A stretch of DNA of 64,000 nt from assembly GCF_030684895.1 (NCBI RefSeq), contig NZ_JAUXXP010000025.1:1-64000 (forward strand), in the 5' to 3' direction. Of this stretch, positions 1 to 7,268 are shown one piece after another. A program made the translations under genes and the position numbers. Positions within the stretch are counted from its first letter, which is position 1. Every line of letters starts with the position of its first letter. Origin of the DNA: Pseudomonas sp. (GTDB taxonomy: Bacteria > Pseudomonadota > Gammaproteobacteria > Pseudomonadales > Pseudomonadaceae). The notes under the pieces are model-generated. The model was not told where the DNA came from and made no database searches. It was given only the letters and a program-made list of their open reading frames with translations.

Positions 1-78
1 AGCTATAGGAAGACCGCGTTCGGTCACCTGTTTGACAGCTTCAATTTTGAATTCTTCGGGATAACGCGGGTTGCTCAT
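1..78 (-). CDS. IS3-family transposase OrfA, N-terminal fragment (partial at window edge)
   Basis: Twenty-six codons are visible, starting MSNPRYPEEFKIEAVKQV, which is the typical opening of the helix-turn-helix OrfA protein of IS3-family elements. OrfA binds the terminal inverted repeats and is normally fused to the DDE catalytic OrfB by a -1 ribosomal frameshift. The start codon at 78 is preceded by AGGAGG at ideal spacing. The rest of the gene is off the left edge. It is too short to assign a subgroup. Confidence 0.8.
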   Translation of the reverse strand, partial: MSNPRYPEEFKIEAVKQVTERGLPIA

Positions 79-140
79 GGCACCTCCTAATGGGCCGTAT
101 TATGAGGCATGGAGGTGTCTACGAAACTAGGGGCGATTCA
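1..140 (-). mobile_element. Left end of an IS3-family insertion sequence (runs off the window)
   Basis: Read on the minus strand, the element appears to begin at 140 with TGAATCGCCCCTAGTTTCG, a TG-starting terminal inverted repeat of the kind seen at IS3-family ends. A good Shine-Dalgarno (AGGAGG) and the start of an orfA-type transposase gene follow. The opposite end and the second orf lie outside the window, so the exact boundary and target duplication cannot be confirmed. The insertion lies inside the recombinase gene to its right. The boundary is placed from memory of IS3 ends plus the abrupt end of the integrase homology. Confidence 0.65.
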
Positions 141-1157
141 CAGGGCGTCTGGACCTTCTTGCAGCAGCTCAATAGGGCGCAAGCCGTACCGAACCAAGAG
201 CTGAGCCGCCGCCGCGTCTACGGCATCCCCACGGGCCTCTAAGCTGGCCTGTACAACCTTCACCACATCCAAGGGCATGGGGTCCCTGGCGTTCTTCTGG
301 AGCGCACCACCAGCACGAATAGCGCGGGCAGTGGCACCTGTTTTAGGCAGACTGATTCCTTCCCATCCTGGCACCTCCCGCAGGACCGTAATCATTCCTG
401 CCGCTTGGGTATGGGCAGACGATGCCGCACCGCCAGCGGCTAGCTTGCCCTCGGCATAGGCCATGATGCGCTGTACCTGCTGTGCTGGAGTGCTTGGCCA
501 CCTTAGAACGCGGTCGCAGAGCTTGCGCATTATCCCCGCCCGGCCAGTGCTTACGCGGTCACAGTAGTCATCCAGCGCGGCATTGAACTGCGCCGCTGAT
601 CTAGTATCCGCCTGCAACGTCCTGGGCTGCTCGGTGTGCGCCTCTGGTACTGGCTCCGGTCCATGTAGCACAGCTAGGGGCGCACCACTCTGTACGGCCT
701 CGATAGCCCGCACAGCGGCCATTGCCTCAAGTGGATGCATAGCTTCCATTCCTGGCGGCGGCATTCCTTGAGCGGCCAGGGTGTAGGCGCGCTGCTGCCA
801 GTCCAATTCAGTTTGCCAATCCTTTGTAACGCGCTTGGTAGCCGGGTGCATATCCTCCACAGCTCGCAGAGTGACGCGCTCTACAACGGACTGTAAGCCA
901 CGCAGAACAGCGCTAGGGTCAACCCTTGGTGCATCCACCCCTAGAGTGCCGTTCGTAGCTGTAGCAGCCGGAGACAACGCCTCATCGCAGATGCGGTCAA
1001 ACTCCACTGACACCTGCCGTGCAAGCTTCAAAGCGTCGACGCGGTCAGCAGTGCCCAACGCTTTGCGGAACTCTGACTTGCCCAGCAGATCGGCAACAGC
1101 CTGTGGATAGCGCCGCCGATAGTGATAGCGCCCTTCACGGCGTGACAAGTAAGACAT
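138..1157 (-). pseudogene. Tyrosine recombinase/integrase, truncated by the IS element
   Basis: The product is 339 residues, starting MSYLSRREGRYHYRRRYP, the N-terminal pattern of phage- and island-type integrases (DUF6538-like). A core-binding region follows, then the start of the catalytic domain at VRYGLRPIELL, which holds the first catalytic Arg. The downstream H-x-x-R box and the Tyr nucleophile are missing. The reading frame stops at a TGA that seems to be the first three bases of the IS inverted repeat. ATG 1157 was chosen over the upstream in-frame ATG because GGAG lies 8 bases before it and the family begins with this motif. In this state it should be catalytically dead. The missing C-terminus probably lies beyond the IS. 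It marks the edge of a former genomic island or prophage. Confidence 0.8.
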
Positions 1158-1431
1158 TCTGGATTCTCCGGGGCACGTGGTACGGTCGTGTGGTGGTGTC
1201 GCGCGGCACATACGGGCGCTGAATACTCAGCCATGTGTCACACGACCGAACCGCTGCAAGCCTTATTCTAACTAGCTTGGCGACGACTCGGCAGTTTCAA
1301 AGTGTACCGGTCGACCAGTGACTGAATGGCCCGTCTACGTTCACAGTCACCGGGGCCGCGCGTTATAGTCTGTTTTTCAAATACTGAACCCGCGGGTATG
1401 GCCCTGCGCGTTACCGTTCGAGGATTTACCG

Positions 1432-2277
1432 ATGAAGTTCGAAGGCACCCAGTCCTACGTCGCCACCGACGACCTCAAGCTCGCGGTCAATGCCGCCATC
1501 ACCCTGGAGCGCCCGCTGCTGGTCAAGGGTGAGCCGGGCACCGGTAAAACCATGCTGGCCGAACAACTGGCCGAATCCTTTGGCGCGCGCTTGATCACCT
1601 GGCACATCAAATCCACCACCAAGGCCCACCAGGGTTTGTACGAGTACGACGCGGTCAGCCGTCTGCGCGACTCGCAACTGGACAGCGACAAAGTCCACGA
1701 CGTGCGCAACTACATCAAGAAAGGCAAGCTGTGGGAGGCCTTCGAGTCGGAGGATCGGGTGATTCTGCTGATCGATGAAATCGACAAAGCCGATATCGAG
1801 TTCCCCAACGACCTGCTGCAAGAACTCGACAAGATGGAGTTCTACGTTTACGAGACTGACGAGACGATCAAAGCGAAAAAACGCCCGATCATCATCATCA
1901 CCTCGAACAACGAAAAAGAACTGCCAGACGCCTTCCTGCGCCGCTGCTTCTTCCACTACATCGCCTTCCCGGATCGCGCGACCCTGCAGAAGATCGTCGA
2001 TGTGCACTACCCGAACATCAAGAAGGACCTGGTCGCCGAAGCACTGGATGTGTTCTTCGATGTGCGCAAGGTGCCGGGCCTGAAGAAGAAGCCCTCCACC
2101 AGCGAACTGGTCGACTGGCTCAAGCTGCTGATGGCCGACAATATCGGCGAAGCCGTACTGCGCGAACGCGACCCAACCAAGGCCATCCCGCCCCTGGCCG
2201 GCGCCCTGGTGAAGAACGAGCAGGATGTGCAGCTGCTTGAGCGTCTGGCCTTTATGAGCCGCCGCGCTTCGCGCTAA
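1432..2277 (+). CDS. MoxR-family AAA+ ATPase
   Basis: A 281-residue AAA+ protein of the MoxR (AAA_5) group. Walker A is GEPGTGKT at about residue 36, Walker B is ILLIDEID at about 105, and sensor 1 lies in IIIITSNNEKELPDAFLRR with the arginine finger region following. MoxR proteins act as chaperones, usually with a von Willebrand A protein, to load metals or mature complexes. Here a VWA/CoxE-like gene lies just downstream on the same strand, so the two probably form a functional pair. The start is supported by GAGG upstream. A MITE-like repeat separates it from its partner. The client of this pair cannot be told from the sequence. Confidence 0.95.
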   Translation: MKFEGTQSYVATDDLKLAVNAAITLERPLLVKGEPGTGKTMLAEQLAESFGARLITWHIKSTTKAHQGLYEYDAVSRLRDSQLDSDKVHDVRNYIKKGKLWEAFESEDRVILLIDEIDKADIEFPNDLLQELDKMEFYVYETDETIKAKKRPIIIITSNNEKELPDAFLRRCFFHYIAFPDRATLQKIVDVHYPNIKKDLVAEALDVFFDVRKVPGLKKKPSTSELVDWLKLLMADNIGEAVLRERDPTKAIPPLAGALVKNEQDVQLLERLAFMSRRASR

Positions 2278-2282
2278 GAATT

Positions 2283-2438
2283 GGGCTGCAGCGCGTTGTC
2301 AGACGCGCTACCCACTCGGTATAGGGCTCGCGAGCTAGAGCCAGGCAAGGCGAAACCGAGCTGAACAGCGCAGCGTACTCCAGTACGTGAGCATGTGAAG
2401 CGAGGTTTCAACGCCGCATGGCCGACGCGCAGCAGCCC
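2283..2438. repeat. MITE-like dispersed repeat, copy A
   Basis: About 156 bases bounded by short imperfect inverted ends (GGGCTGC at 2283-2289, GCAGCCC at 2432-2438). It shares three blocks in the same order with the copy at 22910-23133: a 26-base block at 2327-2352 beginning CTCGCGAGCTAGAG, a block at 2373-2394 ending GTGAGCAT around a GTAC...GTAC hairpin, and an identical 16-base block at 2420-2435 (GGCCGACGCGCAGCAG). It carries no ORF of its own. It lies between moxR and the VWA gene and ends 29 bases before the next start codon. Confidence 0.75.
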
Positions 2439-2467
2439 GGCCAGAATCAATATATGAGGGCGCAGCT

Positions 2468-3646
2468 ATGCTGCTCAACCTGTTTAACGAAATGCGTGCC
2501 GCCAAGGTGCCGGTGTCGGTGCGTGAGCTACTCGACCTGATCAACGCGTTGAAACACAACGTGGTGTTCGCCGATATGGACGAGTTCTACTTCCTCTCGC
2601 GCACCATACTGGTCAAGGACGAGCGGCACTTCGACAAGTTCGACCGCGCGTTCGGCGCCTACTTCAAGGGCCTGGAAAACCTCAACCAGCATATCGAGGC
2701 GTTGATCCCCGATGAGTGGCTGCGCAAGGAGTTCGAGCGCTCGCTGACCGATGAGGAACGCGCCAAGATCGAATCCCTCGGCGGCCTGGACAAGCTGATC
2801 GAGGAGTTCAAGAAACGCCTCGAAGAGCAGAAAGAACGCCACGAAGGCGGCAATAAGTGGATCGGCACTGGCGGCACCAGCCCATTCGGTTCTGGCGGTT
2901 TTAACCCGGAAGGTATCCGCGTCGGTGATGCGGGCAAGCGCCAGGGCAAGGCGGTCAAGGTCTGGGACCAGCGCGAGTACAAGAACCTCGATGATCAGGT
3001 CGAGCTGGGCACGCGCAATATCAAGGTGGCCCTGCGTCGCCTGCGCAAGTTCGCTCGCCAGGGTGCGCAGGACGAGCTGGATCTGGACGGCACCATCGAC
3101 CATACCGCCAAAGATGGCGGCCTGCTGAATATCCAGATGCGTCCGGAACGGCGCAACGCGGTGAAATTGCTGATCCTGTTCGACATCGGCGGCTCGATGG
3201 ACGCCCACGTCAAGGTCTGCGAAGAGCTGTTTTCCGCCTGCAAGACCGAGTTCAAGCATATGGAGTACTTCTACTTCCATAACTGCGTGTACGAGTCGGT
3301 GTGGAAGAACAACCTGCGTCGCACCTCCGAACGCTTCTCCACCCAGGATCTGCTGCACAAGTACGGCGCCGACTACAAGGTGGTGTTCGTCGGTGACGCG
3401 GCCATGGCGCCCTACGAGATCACCCAGGCCGGCGGCAGCGTCGAGCATTGGAACGAGGAACCAGGCTACGTCTGGATCAAGCGCTTTATGGAGAAGTACA
3501 AGAAGCTTATCTGGATCAACCCCTACCCCAAGGACACCTGGGGCTACACCGCTTCGACCAACATCATGCGCGAGCTGTTGGAAGATCAGATGTACCCGCT
3601 GACCTTGCAGGGTTTGGAAGACGGGATGAAGTTTCTGTCGAAATAG
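2468..3646 (+). CDS. VWA domain protein, CoxE-like, partner of MoxR
   Basis: A 392-residue cytoplasmic protein with no signal peptide or membrane segment. The N-terminal half is helical and charged, with a glycine-rich linker at about 135-150. The C-terminal half is a von Willebrand A domain: LLILFDIGGSMD supplies the MIDAS D-x-G-x-S, followed by VVFVGDAAMAPYE. VWA/CoxE proteins bind a divalent cation and act with MoxR ATPases in assembly of metal enzymes or complexes. The upstream MoxR gene on the same strand supports this. GAGG-like bases precede the ATG at 2468. It is probably co-transcribed with moxR despite the repeat between them, and ends at a strong terminator. Confidence 0.92.
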   Translation: MLLNLFNEMRAAKVPVSVRELLDLINALKHNVVFADMDEFYFLSRTILVKDERHFDKFDRAFGAYFKGLENLNQHIEALIPDEWLRKEFERSLTDEERAKIESLGGLDKLIEEFKKRLEEQKERHEGGNKWIGTGGTSPFGSGGFNPEGIRVGDAGKRQGKAVKVWDQREYKNLDDQVELGTRNIKVALRRLRKFARQGAQDELDLDGTIDHTAKDGGLLNIQMRPERRNAVKLLILFDIGGSMDAHVKVCEELFSACKTEFKHMEYFYFHNCVYESVWKNNLRRTSERFSTQDLLHKYGADYKVVFVGDAAMAPYEITQAGGSVEHWNEEPGYVWIKRFMEKYKKLIWINPYPKDTWGYTASTNIMRELLEDQMYPLTLQGLEDGMKFLSK

Positions 3647-3656
3647 CGCATCAGCA

Positions 3657-3690
3657 AAACAACAAAGGCCCGTATGGGCCTTTGTTGTTT
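3657..3690 (+). terminator. Strong rho-independent terminator, probably bidirectional
   Basis: A near-perfect stem, AACAACAAAGGCCC with loop GTAT and the complementary arm ending in TTTGTTGTTT. It starts 11 bases after the VWA stop and precedes the convergent gene ending at 3704. A-runs on one side and T-runs on the other suit both strands. Confidence 0.92.
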
Positions 3691-3703
3691 AGAGCAGAAA
3701 CGC

Positions 3704-4726
3704 TCAGGGCTTTTCGCTATCGGCGCCTGGCTTGTTCATATCCAGCACGCTAGATACCGGCGCTACTGCTACTGGCTCATCCGGCGCTGCCGCAGGTAGC
3801 GCCTGAGTTTTAACCTTGCGAACGCCAGTGATACGGCGGTAAATCCAGCCAAACGCCAGCACAGGGATAATCCAGAATTTCTTCAGCAGTAACAGTGCGG
3901 CTGCCAATAGCCCCGTTTTAGCGGCTAGCTTGCCCGCAATCAGCGCACCGATGCCATAGGCCGCGACATCATCGATATCCGGGTCGAACTCTGCATAGCG
4001 ATGGCCTTGATTGAACTCGGTCATGGCCAATACCACCGGCACCTGTTGCTCGATTTCCGCCAGCTGATCCATCCCGGCGACAAAATTAAGCACTAACACG
4101 CCTTTGCGTCCCAGCACGCGAATGTTGTAGTTGAGCACCTCATCGGAATCGCCGAATTTAAGCTCCTTGGCCCAATGGAGTTTTTTGCCTTGCGCGTCAT
4201 AACGCGGCGTCGCAGCCCAACCGACCAACAGCACCGGCTCATAGCCGTTCTCTGCACGCCAGGCGTTGTTCTCCTGGGTTTCTTTTTGCAGGTCTTGCAG
4301 CATTTCCTTGTAATCGATATCGGCCGCGTCTTTATCAGACACATAGCCATTGGCTTCGTACTCAACGGTAACCGCCCAGGATTCGCTGGCCAGAGGCGAG
4401 ACAGCCACTGGCAAAATCATGCCTAGAGGTGGTTGGTTATCCGGCGGATTACCCCAGATATCGACCAGCACCCGTTCGGCATCCTCACCACTCAAAAAGA
4501 CCAGCGAAGGGGGCAGATCGAGCGTGGCCAACTGGTCGCCGAGCACAACTTTACCGGTTTGGTAATTTAGGCTGGCGATAAGTTCTTCGGCTGTTTGCCC
4601 TGCTTCGTCTGCGAGCACGGAGTCAGTCGTCTCTGCAGTGACATCCAATTCATCAACAACTGGGGCGGCTTGTGCAGGCAGGGTAGCCGCCAATAAGACG
4701 GCCAGGATCAGTTCCTTGATCGACAT
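3704..4726 (-). CDS. DUF2167 family membrane protein
   Basis: A 340-residue protein with a cleavable signal peptide (MSIKELILAVLLAATLPAQA), a long extracytoplasmic domain typical of DUF2167, then one or two C-terminal hydrophobic segments at about 255-300 (IGALIAGKLAAKTGLLAAALLLL and IIPVLAFGWIYRRI). The tail is Ala/Pro-rich and charged. The family is widespread but of unknown function. The start at 4726 is preferred over the one 18 bases upstream because it has GGAG at good spacing and puts the signal peptide at the N-terminus. It is a single gene, convergent with the VWA gene across a terminator. Confidence 0.85.
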   Translation of the reverse strand: MSIKELILAVLLAATLPAQAAPVVDELDVTAETTDSVLADEAGQTAEELIASLNYQTGKVVLGDQLATLDLPPSLVFLSGEDAERVLVDIWGNPPDNQPPLGMILPVAVSPLASESWAVTVEYEANGYVSDKDAADIDYKEMLQDLQKETQENNAWRAENGYEPVLLVGWAATPRYDAQGKKLHWAKELKFGDSDEVLNYNIRVLGRKGVLVLNFVAGMDQLAEIEQQVPVVLAMTEFNQGHRYAEFDPDIDDVAAYGIGALIAGKLAAKTGLLAAALLLLKKFWIIPVLAFGWIYRRITGVRKVKTQALPAAAPDEPVAVAPVSSVLDMNKPGADSEKP

Positions 4727-4827
4727 GAAAACTCCATAAAGCACTAGTTGATTGGCCGGCTAAGCTAGCATGCCAAACCAATAAAACCGGCCTCTCTCTG
4801 AAATTATTTGAAACACATCACAGAGTA

Positions 4828-5352
4828 TCAGCGCCAGTGCCGCTGCTGCACCTTCTGGCTGCGACCCGCACCAAACAGCATGCCGACCAGCAGCGCCAGG
4901 CTTTCCAGCAGCCAGGCCAGCAGCATGGCGCAGGCAATGCCCCAGGCGATGGCTTCAGGTGCCAGCAGCACCTGGTAGCGGTAGGCGGTGAGGGTTTCTT
5001 CCATCAGCTCATGGTCGGCTGCGGTAGCCAGATGCCAGACTTGGCCATACCAGGGCCCTTGCATGGCTTTGGATTCGCGCTCAAGAAAGGCCGAGCGCTC
5101 AACCAGCGTGCCCAGGCTCTGAGCATCGCTGCGCATCACCGGATCGGCGCTGGCCTGATAATGGCCGACCAAGGCGACCAGATCGCCTTTGAAGAAACGC
5201 TTTGCAGTTTCCCGGAAGCCCTTGAGACCCTGCTCCGATTCAATGCGATGGGCTTCGACGCGTTTGCTGTAGTCGTCGATAAACCCTGGTACCTGCACCC
5301 CAACCAATAAGCCCAGGGCAAACAAGGCCAACCGCAGATAGCTTCTAAACAT
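4828..5352 (-). CDS. DUF2937 family inner-membrane protein
   Basis: A 174-residue protein with an N-terminal hydrophobic segment (MFRSYLRLALFALGLLVGVQV), a periplasmic domain of about 110 residues, and a C-terminal membrane segment (IAWGIACAMLLAWLLESLALLVGMLFG). It matches the DUF2937 architecture, which has no known function. The start at 5352 has a purine-rich GGGGAGGGGA just upstream. It is 17 bases downstream of the glutamine amidotransferase stop, so likely the last gene of the HIT-amidotransferase-DUF2937 operon. Confidence 0.8.
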   Translation of the reverse strand: MFRSYLRLALFALGLLVGVQVPGFIDDYSKRVEAHRIESEQGLKGFRETAKRFFKGDLVALVGHYQASADPVMRSDAQSLGTLVERSAFLERESKAMQGPWYGQVWHLATAADHELMEETLTAYRYQVLLAPEAIAWGIACAMLLAWLLESLALLVGMLFGAGRSQKVQQRHWR

Positions 5353-5369
5353 GTCCCCTCCCCCCCAAT

Positions 5370-6146
5370 TCAGTCCGTTAGGCCTTGTGCAACACATTCA
5401 CCGCCGCGCCACAACCGCCACTCGCCCGGCTGGTAAAGCGTCCAGCTCTCGTTATCGGTCAACGGCTCGGTCGCCAAAACGCTGACCACGTCATTGGGCG
5501 TAGTTTCCGCCTGGAAATCCACTTGCATATCGGCATCTTTCAGATGCGCCGGGCCAAACGGTGCGCGCCTAGTGATATGCGCCAGCTTGCTGCTGCAGAA
5601 ACTGAACAGCCAGTCGCCATCGCTAAGCAGGCAATTAAACACGCCGTGCTGGCGATAACCGACACAGGCGCTGATCAGGGTTGGCAACAGCACGTCCACC
5701 GCCACCGGCTCGGGGAAGGCCAGCCGCAGACGATTGAGCAGGTCACAGAAGGCCGCTTCGCTGTCGGTGTCACCAACAGGTCGGTAGTTGTCCTGCTGCG
5801 GGGAAAAATCGGCCAATTGGCCGTTGTGCGCAAAGCACCAGTTACGCCCCCACATCTCGCGCACGAAGGGATGGGTATTGGCCAGGCAGACGCGGCCGAC
5901 ATTGGCCTGGCGGATATGACCGATCACCACTTCGCTCTTGATCGGGTAGCGCTGCACCAGTTGCGCCACCTCTGATTCGCTGCTGGCGCGCGGGTCCTGA
6001 AACAGGCGCAGGCCGCGTCCTTCATAAAAACCGATACCCCAGCCATCGCGGTGCGGGCCGGTCCGCCCGCCGCGCTGCATCAGGCCGGTAAAGCTGAAGA
6101 CGATATCAGTCGGGACATTGGCACTCATGCCCAGCAATTCACACAT
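5370..6146 (-). CDS. Class II glutamine amidotransferase, YafJ-like
   Basis: A 258-residue Ntn-type glutamine amidotransferase. After removal of Met, Cys2 (MCELLGMSAN) is the N-terminal nucleophile that releases ammonia from glutamine. Other family landmarks are the Arg/Gly segment HRDGWGIGFYEG, HIRQANVG, NTHPFVREMWGRNWCFAHNGQL and GDTDSEAAF. It lacks any synthase domain, as in YafJ, so the acceptor is unknown. The start at 6146 overlaps the HIT gene stop by 8 bases, implying translational coupling. The longer upstream reading was rejected because it would bury the catalytic Cys. Confidence 0.92.
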   Translation of the reverse strand: MCELLGMSANVPTDIVFSFTGLMQRGGRTGPHRDGWGIGFYEGRGLRLFQDPRASSESEVAQLVQRYPIKSEVVIGHIRQANVGRVCLANTHPFVREMWGRNWCFAHNGQLADFSPQQDNYRPVGDTDSEAAFCDLLNRLRLAFPEPVAVDVLLPTLISACVGYRQHGVFNCLLSDGDWLFSFCSSKLAHITRRAPFGPAHLKDADMQVDFQAETTPNDVVSVLATEPLTDNESWTLYQPGEWRLWRGGECVAQGLTD

Positions 6147-6582
6147 TGCGTAACGCCTCGCGCAGCTGCTGCGCCTCAATGGCCAGACGCGCTTCAATAC
6201 GCTTGCGCGCCAAGGGCAGAAAACGCGTCAGGGCGCGCCAGAGCAGCTGCGTGACATCGCCACAGCGCCGTGGAATCAGGTGCAGGTGCAGGTGCGGCAC
6301 ATGCTGGTTGGAGGTCGGCCCGTCGTTGATCAGAAAATTGATGCCCTGCACGCCATACCCGGCCGCGCGCAAGGCGGCGGCAATCCGCTGTGCCAATGGC
6401 AGCAGCGCATCCGCCGCCGCAGCGGAAAGATCCTTGAGAAACGGCGCGTGTTCACGGCTGACAATCAGCACATGGGCCGGGCGCAGGGGGAAGATATCCA
6501 GCAGGACGATAAAGTGCTCGTCCTCATAAATACGCTCGGCAGGCAATTGCTCAGCGGCAATTGCACAGAACACACACTCCAT
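6139..6582 (-). CDS. HIT family nucleotide-binding protein
   Basis: A 147-residue histidine-triad protein. The signature HVPHLHLHLIP (H-x-H-x-H) at about residues 94-104 forms the nucleotidyl-histidine active site. MECVFCAIAAEQLPAERIYED is the usual HIT N-terminus with its Cys pair. The C-terminal 35 residues (FLPLARKRIEARLAIEAQQLREALRNV) form an extra helix beyond the basic HIT fold. HIT proteins hydrolyse or transfer nucleotide mono- or dinucleotides such as AMP-lysine or Ap4A. It is first in a likely three-gene operon with the amidotransferase and the DUF2937 gene. AGGAGG precedes the start. Confidence 0.93.
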   Translation of the reverse strand: MECVFCAIAAEQLPAERIYEDEHFIVLLDIFPLRPAHVLIVSREHAPFLKDLSAAAADALLPLAQRIAAALRAAGYGVQGINFLINDGPTSNQHVPHLHLHLIPRRCGDVTQLLWRALTRFLPLARKRIEARLAIEAQQLREALRNV

Positions 6583-6642
6583 AGCCCCTCCTTATAAATG
6601 ACAGGCCATGCTGAACGGCTGTGTGCTGTGGCGCAAGTTGAG

Positions 6643-7116
6643 TTACAGACGTGGCTCGACCCGTAGCCTGCGATCACCACGGGAATCGTAACGGGTGTCG
6701 CCGAAATCCTGCTCATCGCGCGCCATCATCTCGCGCAAGGTCGGCTCATTCTCGGCAATTGGTGCAGGCCCCTTGCGCGCCTGCCACCACCGTTCCACAG
6801 GCCAGCGCACCGCGACAAACAGCAGATACAGAGTAAAGACGATTAGCGCATACATGCTCAGGTCGGCCACCGCGCGCCAGGCGTTGTTGCCCACGCCAAG
6901 CAGCATGTCCATGGCGGTAATCGCCACCGCAGGGGCGAACTGCTCTTTGCCGGGGTCGACAATGGTCGGGCTGAACAACAGCACCAGCACCAGCACACGC
7001 AACGGCTCACGCAGGTATCGCCACATCCAGCTGGTCAGGCGAAACCACACCAACAGGCAACCAAGAGCCGCCAGCAGATAGGCGCCCCAGGCAAGCAGGT
7101 AGTCGTTTTCAGTCAT
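6643..7116 (-). CDS. Small inner-membrane protein of unknown function
   Basis: A 157-residue protein with three hydrophobic segments at about 5-25 (YLLAWGAYLLAALGCLLVWF), 40-60 and 85-105, and an acidic and basic C-terminal tail in the cytoplasm. I do not recognise a named domain. From memory, the orthologue in P. aeruginosa is also an uncharacterised gene between the HIT protein and oligopeptidase genes. ATG 7116 is preferred; an alternative ATG at 7137 coincides with the far edge of the divergent long ORF. It is divergent from the oligopeptidase gene. Confidence 0.75.
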   Translation of the reverse strand: MTENDYLLAWGAYLLAALGCLLVWFRLTSWMWRYLREPLRVLVLVLLFSPTIVDPGKEQFAPAVAITAMDMLLGVGNNAWRAVADLSMYALIVFTLYLLFVAVRWPVERWWQARKGPAPIAENEPTLREMMARDEQDFGDTRYDSRGDRRLRVEPRL

Positions 7117-7268
7117 AAAACGCAAATTCTCTGGCATTGAAGACCAGGCGGCGCACGCGCATAAGCGCGCAGATTTCAGCAGCCGACGGGCGAAGTGGCG
7201 CTTATGATAACGGCTTTTGCCTGCTTAGGCGCCCCTGCTGTCGGCCGCTAACCCAACGGAGTTACCCC

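Noticed and set aside
1158..1431. Possible attachment site of the broken integrase
   Set aside because: There is no tRNA end or recognisable repeat here, and the other boundary of the island is not in the window, so an att core cannot be defined.
7137..7268. Upstream start for oligopeptidase B
   Set aside because: The extra 44 residues are low-quality sequence overlapping the divergent promoter region; ATG 7269 follows GGAG and gives the family N-terminus.
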